A stretch of DNA of 64,000 nucleotides from Ailurus styani (GCA_002007465.1 LNAC01000855.1:251243-315242), one strand, 5' to 3'; positions 13,075-23,894 are shown, counted from the stretch's first letter. Notes: generated by a model not told the origin, from the sequence alone. Numbers and translations are program-made.

Positions 13075-13835
13075 TACTGACTTCCTATCGCTGCTGTGAC
13101 AAGTCACTGCGATCTCAGTGCTGTAAAACAACACACACTTACTGCCTTACATTTCTACGGGTCAGAAACCCAGAAACGAATCTTGTCTGTCAGCAGACCA
13201 GCTTTCCTCCTGGAGGCTCCAAGACAGAATCCATTTCCTTGCACTTTCCAGCTGTAGGGGCTGCCTGCACTCCCTGGCTCGTGGCCCCTTCCTCCATCGT
13301 CAAAGCCAGCAGCATTTCACCTTCAAATCTCTCTCTGATCTCTCTTCTCTTGGTTCCAGTTGTCACCCCTCCTTCTCTTGGTCGGCCTCTAACTTTACAT
13401 CACTGTCTCGGACTCTGCGTGCATCACTCTCCCACGGCCATTTCTGACGCTTACCATCCTGCCTCCCGCATGGAAGGACCATCGTCATTACATTAGGCCC
13501 ACCTCGTTAATCCAGGATAAACGCCCAATCACAAAGTATTTCATTTCTTCTTTTTTTTAAAAGATTTTATTTATTTATTTGTCAGGGAGAGAGAGAGCAC
13601 AAGCAGGCAGAGTGGCAGGCAGAGGCAGAGGGAGAAGCAGGCTCCCTGCTGAGCAAGGAGCCCAATGCAGGACTCGATCCCAGGACCCTGGGATCATGAC
13701 CTGAGCGAAGGCAGAGGCTTAACCCACTGAGCACCCAGGTGTCCCAGGTATTTCATTTCATTACACCTACGAAGTCCTTTTTGCCAGAAAGTTAACATAG
13801 TCACAGGTTCTGGGGCTGGGACCTAGAGATCACTG
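13075..13835 (-). mobile_element. MLT1-like LTR, copy 5, split by a SINE
   Basis: CTTCCTATCGCTGCTGTGACAAG .. AAACAACACACACTTACTGCC .. TTACATTAGGCCCACCTCG, then a Can-SINE (13,551-13,745), then CACAGGTTCTGGGGCTGGGACC. It follows the marker units at 12,955-13,078. Confidence 0.75.
13551..13745 (-). mobile_element. Can-SINE in LTR copy 5
   Basis: Antisense copy with flanking GTATTTCATTTC. Confidence 0.95.
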
Positions 13836-14011
13836 GAGGCCAGTAGCGAGCTAAACAGCACAGATGTGAAATACACAGCACAGACTGATATATGACATTC
13901 TGGGAAATACACCCACAGACCAGTCAGGGAAGTCACACCTCATATATACACCCACAAATGGATCAGGGACCTACCAGCCTGGAAAGACTAGCCATAAAGA
14001 AATCATAGGCT

Positions 14012-14098
14012 GGGAGGCACCTGCCTGGCTCAGTTGGTAGAGCATGTTACTCTCGATCTTGGGGTCGTGTGAACCCCACGCTAGGGGTTAAAAAAAAA
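14012..14098 (+). mobile_element. Short older Can-SINE
   Basis: GGAGGCACCTGCCTGGC .. GGTTAAAAAAAAATC; flanking AAATCAYAG repeats. Confidence 0.8.
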
Positions 14099-14357
14099 TC
14101 ACAGACTTCAAATCCTGCAACACAAACCTACGAACAGTTCAGAGACCTCATACACTGGGTAGCCCATGGAGAAACAGACTCTGGTTCCTGCTCCCAGCAC
14201 GTATACTGACTACCACGTGAGAGCCCTCAAAGCCCAGAACATAGACCCATAAAGAGTTCACATATGTCACTTGCTGTCATTTACTCCAAAACAGATCAGA
14301 AACCTCACAGCCCGAGATACATGCACAAGCCCATTACAACCCTCACTCCCTGGGACA

Positions 14358-14361
14358 CTCA

Positions 14362-14428
<67 letters not shown>
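14358..14428. repeat. (CT)n(CA)n microsatellite inside a 40-bp unit
   Basis: Compound run between GGGACACTCACA and CAGCTCAGACACCTC, i.e. within one unit. Confidence 0.95.
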
Positions 14429-14789
14429 CTCAGACACCTCACACATTGGGACACTCACCACCAAGCAGGTCAGAGACTTCATGTCCTGCAATATACAACA
14501 AACAGATCAGGGAGCTTACATCCTTGACAAGATTCATGACCAGATGGCACATACTGACACATACAGGAAGGAACAGAGAAGAAACTTCACAGCATAAACA
14601 CAACCACAGAGAGGTCAGAAACCTTATACTCTGGTCATACATACCCTAAAAGATCTAGGACTTCACATTCTGTGACATACACCCACAAACAAATCAGAAA
14701 CGTCTCATATCTTGGCAAATAACCCCCCGAGCAGATCAGAGAACCTACAACCTGGGACATGTACCTGTAAAAACTAAAGAAATATATCT

Positions 14790-14997
14790 GGGGATGCCTA
14801 GGTGACTCAGTCAATTAAGTGTCTGCCTTTGGCTTGGGTCATGATCCCAGGGTTGTGGGACTGAGTCCTGCATTAGGCTCCCTGCTCTGTGGGAAGCCTG
14901 CTTCTCCTTCTCCCTCTGCCTGCCACACATGATCTCTCTCTCTCTCATGCTCTCTAATAAACAAATAAAATCTTTTTTAAAAAAAAGAAAAGATAAA
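14790..14997 (+). mobile_element. Can-SINE, diverged
   Basis: GGGGATGCCTAGGTGACTC .. ATAAACAAATAAAATC. Confidence 0.9.
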
Positions 14998-17047
14998 AAG
15001 AAATGTATTCTGGGATTTCCATCCACAAATGATCAGAGATCTTAAATCCTGGGAGTTAGACCCACAATAAGATCAGAGACCTTACGTCCTGGGGCGTATA
15101 CCCACAAACAGCTAGGGTCCTTACATCCTGAGATGTCTGCACAACCAGATCAGACCTTACTCTCAAATTGGGCCCTACGGCTCAAAAGAGAGGAGAGAGC
15201 TCCTCTCTTGGGAATATAATTGCAGATAAGTAAGAGGCCTCACGCCATGGGACATATACCCTCACCGAGGTGAAAGACCTCACAACCTTGGAAACACACA
15301 AGGAATAGATGAGATACTTCACACTGTGGGTCACGCCCCCTCAAAAAGATCAGAGACATCACATCACGCATCATGGGATAGTAACACTTATGACATGACA
15401 TTGCTGCTCTGTTTGCAAGAATTAACTCCATGAACTGATCAGAGACCTCACATCCAGGGACATCCAATGATAAAAAGACATACACCTCGTAGCTCAGTAA
15501 ATAAGCCCCCAACCAGATCAGAGACCTCACACGATGGGATGCAAACCCAAAAGGACCTCACAGACCTCACACACTGAGATATACACCTGCAGATGAATAA
15601 GAGACCTCACACCTGCGTTCATAGAACCGCAAACGTACCGGAGAACTTACACCCTTGGCATGCACCCATGGAAGACACTTCACACGCTAATAATTATAGT
15701 GACAAGCATATCAGAGACCTCAAATCCTGCAGCTTACATACACAAACATCAGTGACCTCACACTCTGGGACATACACCAACAAACATTATCAGAGAGCTC
15801 CCATTCTGGTGAATATACTCACAAAGAGATTAGAGACCTCACAATGGGGACATCATTGCAAAACAATGCAGACACAATATTCTAGGACATACAGCCACAA
15901 ACAACACAGACAAGATACCTGGGAATTATAACTATAGGGATGAAAGACCTCTAGCTCCTGATACAATTATGCGAAGATCAGAGACCTGACATACAGAGAC
16001 GCATCAGGGACTTCTTACTTTGGAACATACACCTAGAAACAGATTGGGGACCTCAGACACTGAGAAATATACCCACAAACAGACCTTTACATACACCAGT
16101 AAAGACAGACTCACATACCAGTATATAACAACAAATAGATCAGAGACCTCATGCCTTGGAATATACATCAACAAAGAGCTCAGAGACTTCAAACCATGGA
16201 ACACACACACCCAAAGAGTTCAGAGACCTCTGTGCTGGGTCACACAGCCATAAACATACTTGAGAACTCACATTATATGAACCTCCCCCCACACCCCAAA
16301 CAGCTCAGAGACCTCATTCCCTGGGAAGTACCAACACAAAAGTACCAAAGAACTGGTACCCTTGGTCTATACCCATGAAAAGAGACCTCACATATTGGGA
16401 CATACACAGGGATAGACAGCTCTGAGACCTTAAATTGGAACATACACTCACAAACAGACCATATATTTCATCTTTTGGTACACACACCCACAAAGAGTTC
16501 AGGGAACTCACATCTTGGGAACCACACCCACAAACACAGCAGAGACCTCACACTCTGGGACATACACCCTCAGACAGAACAGTCCTTATATCCTACAACA
16601 CACAGCCCACAAATGGACCAGAGTGCTCACACAAATGGACACCCCCAGAAAACATAACCGAAAAAGCTCAGAAATATACCAACCAGAAAATATATCCACA
16701 AAGACCTGAGACCTCAAGTATTGGGAGACATACCCACAAACATGTCAGAGGGCTCACACATTGGCACATATACCCCCCAGAGACCAGAGAGCTAACGTCC
16801 AGGGACATAAAACCAAAAATAGATCAGAGACCTCATATGCTTGACCTGCATCCAGAAGAGAGACCTCCCATCCTAAGAAATACAATGACAAACAGATCAG
16901 AGACCTCAGAGCCTGGGACATACCCACAAGTGGATCAGAACCCTTTACACCATTAGAACATACACCCATGGAGCAGAAACCTCACACCCAGGACACACAC
17001 ATCCAAACAGATTACAGAACTAACATCCTGGAATATACACCCACAAA

Positions 17048-17098
<51 letters not shown>

Positions 17099-17099
17099 A
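17048..17099. repeat. (AAAT)n microsatellite inside a 40-bp unit
   Basis: About 13 AAAT repeats grown from CACCCACAAA of a type B unit. The unit continues with CCTCTCATCCTGGG. Confidence 0.95.
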
Positions 17100-17399
17100 A
17101 CCTCTCATCCTGGGAACCACACATCCAAACAGATCAGAGGCCTCATAATCTCGTGCGCACACACTCGGAGCGTTCGGGTACCTCACACCTGGTACACACA
17201 CCTGTGAACGGACACCTGGTAAATTGCAACGTAGAGCTGAGAGCAGGTCAGGGACCCCACACATTTGGGACACACACCCACAAACAACCCAGGAACTTCA
17301 CATCTTGGGACATATGCCCATAAACAGTTCCGAGAGCTGATACCCTGAAACACAGATTTCCCCTGCCCTCGGTTCCAGAAATATCGATATCTAAACATC

Positions 17400-17960
17400 G
17401 ACTCTTGAACACAGCAGAGGTGTTATACGCAGGGACTCACTGGCCCGCACTGCTCCAGCACCGAGCAGCCTGGACGCATATTCCAGTCACCTTCGTGGCA
17501 TCTCTTCCTGGGACTTAGAACTCCATACGCTTCACAGAACACTACACTTCACTTCACAGATCCCAAACATGATCCTCCGAAGAGTTCATGGCCATGAACA
17601 CTGAGACACCCAGAACACCTCACACCCACAGCACAGACTGCAAGGGAGCTCAGAGACTTCAGATTCTGGACCCAAGTACAAAGAATCTCAGAGACATCAT
17701 ACCCCGGGATTAAGGATCCCAAACAGTTATGATCACATTCTGGACATGAACCCAAAACAGCCCAGAGTCCCCACACTTTGAGGCACAGATCCCCAAATAG
17801 TTCAGAGACCTAAAAACACACAGAGACTGCCCCCCAAAGAGATCAGAGACCTACAAATGTGACAGAGGGAATGCCCCAAATACCCAGATAGGGATACAGG
17901 TCACAAAGAGCTCAGAAATCTCGAACCCTCAACAGAGAGCCTCAAAGAGCTCAGAAATGT
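17400..17960 (+). repeat. 40-bp minisatellite, type A resumes
   Basis: After a poorly matching stretch (17,400-17,540), units again have the type A second half (CACAGATCCCCAAATAGTTCAGAGACC at 17,783 on). The type B ACACCCACAAACAGAT form is absent. Strongly diverged. Confidence 0.75.
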
Positions 17961-17969
17961 CACAAATTA

Positions 17970-18325
17970 ATCAAAACTTAGCAGCTTAGCACAACAGCAA
18001 ACACCAATCATCTCACACGGTTTTGGGGAGTCAGGAATTCAAGAGCAGCTTCGCTGTATGATTCTGGCTTTGAGTCCCTCAGGCTGCAGTCATCAGAAGG
18101 CTTGAATGGGGCTGGAAGCTCTGCTTCCAAGCCGGATCACTCACATTGCTGGCAATTTGGTGATGGCTTTGGCTGGGGTGCCTCGGTTCTTTAGTATACA
18201 GATTTCTCCATGCGGTTGCTTGAGTGTCCTCACAGCATGGTGGCTGGCTTCCCCTAGAGCAAATGATCCAAGAAAGAGCAAGACAGAAGCCAAAATGCCT
18301 TTAAAACGTTCCTCTATATAAATAC
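17970..18325 (-). mobile_element. MLT1-like LTR remnant
   Basis: AACTTAGCAGCTTAGCACAAC .. CTTGAATGGGGCTGGAAGCTC .. CTTGAGTGTCCTCACAGCATGG .. AAATGCCTTT: an antisense LTR of a different MLT1 subgroup from the array copies. Confidence 0.6.
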
Positions 18326-18660
18326 CACTGTGCTGTATCCCACAAATGTGGTTAAGTTTTATTTTCATTTTCATTTAGTTCAAACTATTTTTAGGGATGC
18401 CTGGGTGACTCAGTCAGTGAAACGTCTGACTCTTGATCCAGCTCAGGTCTTGATCTCAGGGTGGTGAGTTCAAGCCCTGCCACTGGGCTCCGTGCTGGGC
18501 GTGGAGCCTACTTAAAAAAAAAAGAAAAAGACACAAACTATTTTTTGACTTCTCTTATAATTCTTCTTTGACTCACTGAGGCCCTGCGCCCTCCCCCAAA
18601 GCCTTTCTCCAGAGCTCAGGCCCTGCTTCTTGTATAAAAGTACAAACCTGGGGGCGCCTG
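18326..18660 (+). mobile_element. Older Can-SINE with flanks
   Basis: SINE body at about 18,393-18,530 (GGGATGCCTGGGTGACTC .. GGAGCCTACTTAAAA) with TSD CAAACTATTTTT. The flanks show no other feature. Confidence 0.85.
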
Positions 18661-18828
18661 GATGGCTCAGTTGGTTAGGCGTTGGACTCCTGATTTCGGA
18701 TCAGGTCATGACCTCAGGGTTGTGAGATCAAGTCCCATGCTGTGCTCTGTGCTGGGCATGGAACCTGCTTGGGATTCTCTCTCTCCCTCTCCCGCTACCC
18801 CTCCCCTCTCTCCCTCTCTAAAAAAAGT
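18650..18828 (+). mobile_element. Can-SINE, older subtype
   Basis: GGGGCGCCTGGATGGC .. CCTCTCTAAAAAAAG, with flanking TAYAAACCT repeats. Confidence 0.9.
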
Positions 18829-18829
18829 A

Positions 18830-19619
18830 TAAACCTCTCTTATAACTGAAATTACAGTTTTCACAAGAAGAACAATGTTTTTTCTCCCTGTACACCCCTG
18901 CCTCATGATGCACAACCTACTATGTATGTCCTCAAAGGAACAGCTGAAGTAAAACTGGGGGTTTACTAGAGATGGAAACACAATTCTGGAGAATATTTAC
19001 TCTTTATTGAACCCAACAGACACTTACATTAAGTGATACGTGCACATGACTCGACTGTTCCAACTGAGACAGTCTGAGACCCATACTGGCCCCCTGGCCA
19101 GAGATGGGATTCACCTGTATCTCATCCCTTTCCCCAGCCCTGAACTTGGCTTTCAGAAGGGATGTGTGATTAGGGGGGAGGGGGCTGAAATCAGGAGAGT
19201 GCAGATGTGCAGACTGTCCAACACTGCCCTAATGACTCAGAGCGGTCTTGCAACACCTCAGTCGGTCAAATTAAGGTTTGGAAAGATACTCCAAAAAGCT
19301 GGACTCTCCTACCGCCAAGCCAGGCCTTGGGGGTTCCAGGCTCTGAAATAGATTCTACCCAGCCCCAAATACCCACGTGTACTGGGTGTGGACGAGGCCT
19401 GAGAGAAGAGAGGTTCCAACATCCATCTGAGCAATGTCCATCCCAAGACAGGGCTCTGCATTCTAGAGCCACAAACCACCACCTCTCCACAAGCGGTTAT
19501 CAGGGGAGACTCTGTGACCCCCAGAACAAAGGGCAAGACAGAGGTTCTGAAGGAAGCAGCCACCTGTATTTCCTGGTCTGGACAAGGAAGCTGGGGTGGC
19601 TGTGAGTCCATAGGGAGGA
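18830..19619. other. Unassigned DNA
   Basis: No recognised repeat or gene. Two overlapping open frames of 103 and 132 codons exist but show no protein family or splice context. Confidence 0.4.
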
Positions 19620-19885
19620 GTTCACAACAAATCACATGACTCATAGAGCCAGGACAGCGTTGTGTGTGCCACAAACACCTCACGGCCAAATTTTGGCAGG
19701 TGACGAGATCACTGTCCTTATACAGAACCCCAAAGAGCTTGGGGCTTCCAAACACTGGGGCAGAGACCTTGAGACAGACCAGTGACTTCACATCCTGAGA
19801 AATTAGACCCAAACACTTCTCAGAGAATACCATGAACTTCAGACAAAGAGCCCCAAACTGCCCAAACACTTCATACCCTGGACCA
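19620..19885 (+). repeat. 40-bp minisatellite, type A island
   Basis: About six diverged units (such as CAGAACCCCAAAGAGCTTGGGG and CAGACCAGTGACTTCACATCCTG, split across units), ending where a MER5-like element begins. Confidence 0.65.
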
Positions 19886-20035
19886 GTAGTTCTCAACCAG
19901 AGGCAATTTGCCCTCCACGACCCCGGGGGACATCTGGCAGTACCTAGGGACACTACGGTTGTCACAGCTAGAAGGGGAGAGGTGTTATCGGGAACAAGTG
20001 GGTAGAGATCAGGGATGCCACCTGTCAGCGACCCC
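19886..20035 (+). mobile_element. MER5-like DNA transposon, first part
   Basis: ACCAGTAGTTCTCAACCAG .. GACATCTGGCAGTACCTAGG .. GGTTGTCACAGCTAGAAGG .. GTAGAGATCAGGGATGCC matches the non-autonomous hAT element MER5A/B. Its other end lies at 21,417. Confidence 0.75.
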
Positions 20036-20150
20036 CAGGAACATACCTATAGTTGAACAAGTAGGGTTCGTTATTCATTTCTGTGAGGGAGAACGCACAC
20101 CATGGGAGCCAAGAGATGTCTCAGTAAGAGGGTGTCGGGAAAAACCAGTT

Positions 20151-20260
20151 AGGGGCCGCTCAGTCAGAAGAGCACGTGACTCTCAATCTCAGGGTTGTGA
20201 GTTCAGGCCCCACGTTGGGTGGAGAGATTACTAAAAAAAAAAAAATCAATTAAAAAATGT
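20151..20260 (+). mobile_element. Short older Can-SINE
   Basis: GGGGCCGCTCAGTCAG .. GTTCAGGCCCCACG .. AGATTACTAAAAAA. Confidence 0.85.
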
Positions 20261-20267
20261 AAGAGCC

Positions 20268-20462
20268 GGGCGCCTGGGTGGCTCAGAGGGTTAAAGCCTC
20301 TGCCTTCGGCTCAGGTCATGATCTCAGGGTCCTGGGATCGAGGCCCGCATTGGGCTCTCTGCTCAGCGGAAAGCCTGCTTCCCCCCCCCCGCCTGCCTCT
20401 CTGCCTACTTGTGATCTCTATCTCTGTGTCAAATAAATAAAAAAAAATCTTTAAAAAAAATG
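20268..20462 (+). mobile_element. Can-SINE
   Basis: TSD AAAAAATGTAAGAGCC on both sides; inserted into the tail of the preceding short SINE. Confidence 0.95.
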
Positions 20463-20934
20463 TAAGAGCCAATGATAGGATCTGGACTTCAGTTAAGTGG
20501 TTTGAGGGAGGCTCTAAAGAAGGGGGGCTCCTTCTAGATTGGACACTGTCAGAAAGTGAGGGCAGTTTTATGACTGGGTATCTCAATAAATCTTATCTCT
20601 AGCGAGGGCAGACTACAGTGAGGACAAAGCTGAATTTGGTGTTAAAAAAAAAAAAGCAGCAGTCACTCATTTTAACCAAGAGAGGGGGATGTTTGGTACC
20701 TTGTAGGCAGCGCAATGACCGGTTTTTGTCTGTGCTTAGACAACATTACAAAGTAGCTTTGCTTTGTCTCATTTTATCGTGGTCTCAGAGTAAGCTTGTC
20801 TCAGGTTCGTGAGGTTCTGTGAGGCTGTTTATGTCCAACAGGAGGATGACATGGCTTAGCTATAAGTACCAGGAAGACTCTGGGTGTTGTCCTTCCCTCC
20901 CTCTTTCCTTTCTTGCCCATGCTAAACATCTTTA
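20463..20934. other. Unassigned DNA
   Basis: Mixed sequence inside the interruption of the MER5-like element; no feature recognised. Confidence 0.35.
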
Positions 20935-21416
20935 ATGGGTTGATTTATATCCCCCCCAACTCAAATTCATATGTCGAAGTCCTAACCCTTAGGACCCCGG
21001 GAATGTGACCTTATTTGGTAACAGGGCCATTGCAGATGTAAAAATGAGGTCATATTCCTGGAATACAGTGGGCCCCTAAGCTGCTATGACTGATGTGTTT
21101 ATTAAAAAGGGACATTTGGACACAGACACACACGCACAGAACACCGTGTAAAGATGAAGGAAGAAATCGGGGTGATGCAGCAGAAGCCAAGGAACGTCAA
21201 AGCGTGCCAGGAAACTACCAGAAGCTAGGGGAGAGGCATGGACAGATTCTCCTTCTCAGCCCTCAGAAGGAAAGAAACCTGCCAACACCTGGATCTCAGA
21301 CTTCCAGTCTCCGGAACTGTGAGACAATAAATTTCTGTTGCTTAAGCACCCCCCTCCCAGTTTGTGGTACCTTTCTTTTCTTTTTTTTTTTACAGCAGCC
21401 GTAGCAAACTAGTACA
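20935..21416 (+). mobile_element. MLT1-like LTR inserted near a MER5-like element
   Basis: Sense LTR: AACTCAAATTCATATGTCGAAG .. GAATGTGACCTTATTTGG .. GAAGCCAAGGAACGTC .. CTCCGGAACTGTGAGACAATAAATTTC .. GCAGCCGTAGCAAACTAGTACA. Its right end abuts the second half of a MER5-like repeat. Confidence 0.75.
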
Positions 21417-21505
21417 ACATCCTACAATGCCCTCCACAACAAAGAATTTTCCAGTCCAAAATGTCCATAGTGCTGAGATTGGGAAATGCTGCCCTAGACA
21501 CAGAA
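21417..21505 (+). mobile_element. MER5-like DNA transposon, second part
   Basis: ACATCCTACAATGCCCTCC .. AAGAATTTTCCAGTCC .. GATTGGGAAATGCTG completes the element that starts at 19,886. About 1.4 kb (SINEs, unique DNA, an LTR) now separates the halves. Confidence 0.7.
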
Positions 21506-21539
21506 TCCAAAAGTATCAAGTGACCTCATTACCTCTGAC

Positions 21540-22290
21540 AGAGACCAATAAAAACTGGCTGAGAGTACACACAGCTTTGAACTTAGACCCCCAAAGTGCT
21601 CAGAGACCTCCCACCCTGAACACAGAAGCCCAAACGGGTCAGAGAAGATATGTCCTGAATAGACCCGAATAGATCAAAGATATCATTCTCTGGGACAGAA
21701 ACCACCAAGGAAATGAGACCTAGCATCCAGAAACATACACCAAACGCTCAGAGAGATCACAGCATGGGACACAGAACCCAAGACAGCCCTGGGTCCAAAA
21801 AGCTCAGCTCTTTCACACCTTGGTCATAGACACAAAGCAGGTGAACAACAGCTCATGAACAACAGTATCCATTTCCTGGTTTTAAAGTCATACAATGGTT
21901 ACGTAAGTTCTTTACATTAGGGGAAGCAGGGCTAAGGGTATATACAGGAATTCTGCACTCTTTTTGCAATTCTAAGTCTAAAATGATTTTAAAATAATTT
22001 TTTAAAAAGGAAAAAGATTAAATGATGTAAAAGGGAAATTAAGTTTTATAAACTTCAAAAACACATTTTGCCAACAAGTTCAGAGAACAGTACGGAGTCC
22101 CTCCAGTGGTCAGAGAAGTGCCAATAAAACAAAAGGAAATTCAATTTTAAGGAAAAAAACAACAGTAACCCTGCACATCCTGAGACAAAAACCCCCAAAA
22201 CAGCTTAGAGACTTCTCACCCTGAGGCAGAAACCCACAAACACCTGGAAAACTTAAATCTCTGTGACACAGACCTCCACACTGTCGGCAG
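21540..22290 (+). repeat. 40-bp minisatellite, type A island with L1 insertion
   Basis: Type A units at 21,580-21,840 (AGACCCCCAAAGTGCTCAGAGACC) and 22,165-22,290 (AAACAGCTTAGAGACTTC), separated by an L1 3' end fragment. Confidence 0.75.
21870..22030 (+). mobile_element. L1 3' end fragment
   Basis: TGGTTACGTAAGTTCTTTAC .. GGGTATATACAGGAATTCTGC .. TTTGCAATTCTAAGTC .. AAATAATTTTTTAAAAAGG resembles old mammalian L1 3'UTR ends. Confidence 0.55.
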
Positions 22291-22844
22291 CCTGTAATAA
22301 CTACCCACCATGGGAGCTGACTGACTTCAGAACCACTTTCCTCCTACTTACCTACACTCAGCCAAACGCCTCCCCTGCCGGATGCCTAAAATCCCATCAT
22401 TAAAAAGTTTATCCTTGGAGTTACATCTTGCCCCCTTCAAAATCCTCCTTTTAAATGCCACACAGCCCTTCATCCCAGAGCATGAAATCATGCATTTATG
22501 ATGCATTTATGGCCCACTCCCTCTCCTTACTCCTCCATAAACACACATATACACCTCCACACACCCTTAGTCAAGCCTGGTCTAGATGGGGCAGGAAGCC
22601 TCCAAGTCATCCTGGGGGGGGGAGGGGATGTCTCAGAGGAGGATCATAAGATCACCTTGAACCTTCTCTGCAGAACTTGGACCTACAGGTAGCCTGAAAC
22701 ACAGATGTCAGGAACCCCAGTGAAGAATTTTTCTCAGTGCTGCTGTGAACAGTGAGTGGGTCCTGAAATCAATATAATGGGACACAATAAACATTGTTTT
22801 AAAAAGAGTAAGAACAGGTAGAAGAGAATAGAAAAGGTTACCCG
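22291..22844. other. Unassigned DNA left of the CpG-rich segment
   Basis: Non-repetitive; no gene or family recognised. AATAAA occurs near 22,787 but has no associated gene. Confidence 0.35.
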
Positions 22845-22962
22845 ACACATTCTGTGCTAGCCAATAATGCCAGCTTCTTTACAGGTGCGCAAACTGAAGT
22901 TTCTAGACGGGATTCGAACCTACGGTCTCCAGTAGCCAAAGCCCTGCCTCTGCAACCGCGAA
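22845..22962 (-). mobile_element. MIR fragment
   Basis: On the minus strand: CAGGGCTTTGGCTACTGG, GGTTCGAATCCCG, CTTCAGTTTGCGCACCTG. This is the tRNA-related MIR head and core with the middle deleted. Confidence 0.65.
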
Positions 22963-22964
22963 CG

Positions 22965-23260
22965 CCAACGCAGGGGCCATAGCGCCTGCGCCAAGTCAGC
23001 AGCCAATAGCAGCGCGGAGCCAGACGACCCACTCGTAGCCTATCAAGTGATTCCCGAAAACCTTGGTACCCTGAGAGAGCTTGGGTGGGCTGTCTTGTGG
23101 TGACCAATCAGCGCTCAGGACATGGCTTGGTCCCGCCCTACTCGTTGCGGAGCCAATCACTGCTCCGCAGCCTTCTACCCCACACCACCCCTGCTTGATT
23201 CGAATCTTCAGAGCCAACCAGACGTAAGATTATGGTGGCAGCTTCCAGATGGGTGGAGGC
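22965..23260. promoter_or_regulatory. CpG-rich CCAAT-box cluster, promoter-like
   Basis: About 16 CpGs lie between 22,920 and 23,160, against near absence in the neighbouring arrays. CCAAT boxes lie on the + strand at 23,003, 23,104 and 23,153. There is an NRF1-like GCGCCTGCGC at 22,982-22,991, a GC box in GTCCCGCCCTA near 23,131, and AAGATTATGGTGGCAGC near 23,227 (partly YY1-like). No TATA box, and no convincing coding exon downstream. It could drive a non-coding transcript or be a decayed promoter. Confidence 0.5.
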
Positions 23261-23894
23261 TTTAAGCTTAGGGTGGGGTCCACCATCCCTCTGACTGGGG
23301 CTCCGTTTGGTCTGGACGGTGCCATTCTCTTCTCCATCGGGAATGTGGTCGATGCACAGGCAGAACGGGGAAACCTTTCACGTCCCTACACATACAGTGG
23401 TTTCTTCCAAAATACACGACCCCCACCTCACCCCCCCCCGTGGTACCTCCCGGAGCCGACTGTTCTATCTCTGTGTCGCGCAATGGTCTGTCCCAGAGCG
23501 TCACTGTCTCATCATTAACTCTTCATTCCCACCCTTCAAGCTCTCCTTATGTGTGCGGCCTAGGAAGGACTCTTTCATGTCAATGCCCCAGGCTTTATTC
23601 CATCTTCCGTTCACGCCAACACAACTAAATAGACTCATGTCTTCCTCCCCCTGCACCCGCTCCATTCCGGGCTCCCCCTCACACATCCCCCAATGGACCG
23701 TCCCAGCCCCATACTCCGATGCTCTGACTGAATGCAACGCCAAGGTGTCCCAACCCCCTGCTGCAGAGCCCCAGCCCATAAAAAGGCGTTCGTTCTCCTG
23801 ATGCCGCCCAGGGAGGTGTGAATTTGTTTGGCAGCATCTATCAAAACAAAAATGGCTATCCCTCCCCACTCGTACCACGGGAGTGCGTGTGGAT
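23261..23894. other. Unassigned DNA right of the CpG-rich segment
   Basis: GC-rich, non-repetitive. Overlapping frames on both strands (up to 164 codons) match nothing I know. If the CpG-rich segment is a promoter, this would be the first transcribed part. Confidence 0.35.

Larger units (their letters stand above)
3290..17395 (+). repeat. 40-bp minisatellite, type B, core block with LTR and SINE insertions
   Basis: Same 40-bp framework as type A, but the second half of the unit reads ACATACACCCACAAACAGAT. Period checked by counting around 16,141-16,260, where three consecutive units are exactly 40 bases. The block is interrupted by antisense MLT1-like LTR pieces and Can-SINEs, and by microsatellites that grew inside units (12.8, 14.4 and 17.05 kb). 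No coding potential is recognised. Confidence 0.9.

Noticed and set aside
12888..13496. 202-codon open frame on the + strand
   Set aside because: First half is minisatellite and second half is antisense LTR; a chance fusion.
3290..17395. Regularly spaced 40-base repeats resembling a CRISPR array
   Set aside because: Units are directly tandem and degenerate with no unique spacers, and the DNA is mammalian.
19309..19965. 218-codon open frame on the - strand
   Set aside because: Covers type A units and part of a MER5-like element; no protein similarity that I can see.
22908..22960. tRNA-like T arm (GGTTCGAATCCCG on the - strand)
   Set aside because: The rest of a tRNA cloverleaf is missing and the flanks match a MIR, which has a tRNA-derived head.
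23249..23801. Open frames (89 and 164 codons) downstream of the CpG-rich segment
   Set aside because: Mutually overlapping on several frames and both strands, no recognised protein and no splice donor context; kept only as a possible non-coding transcript region.
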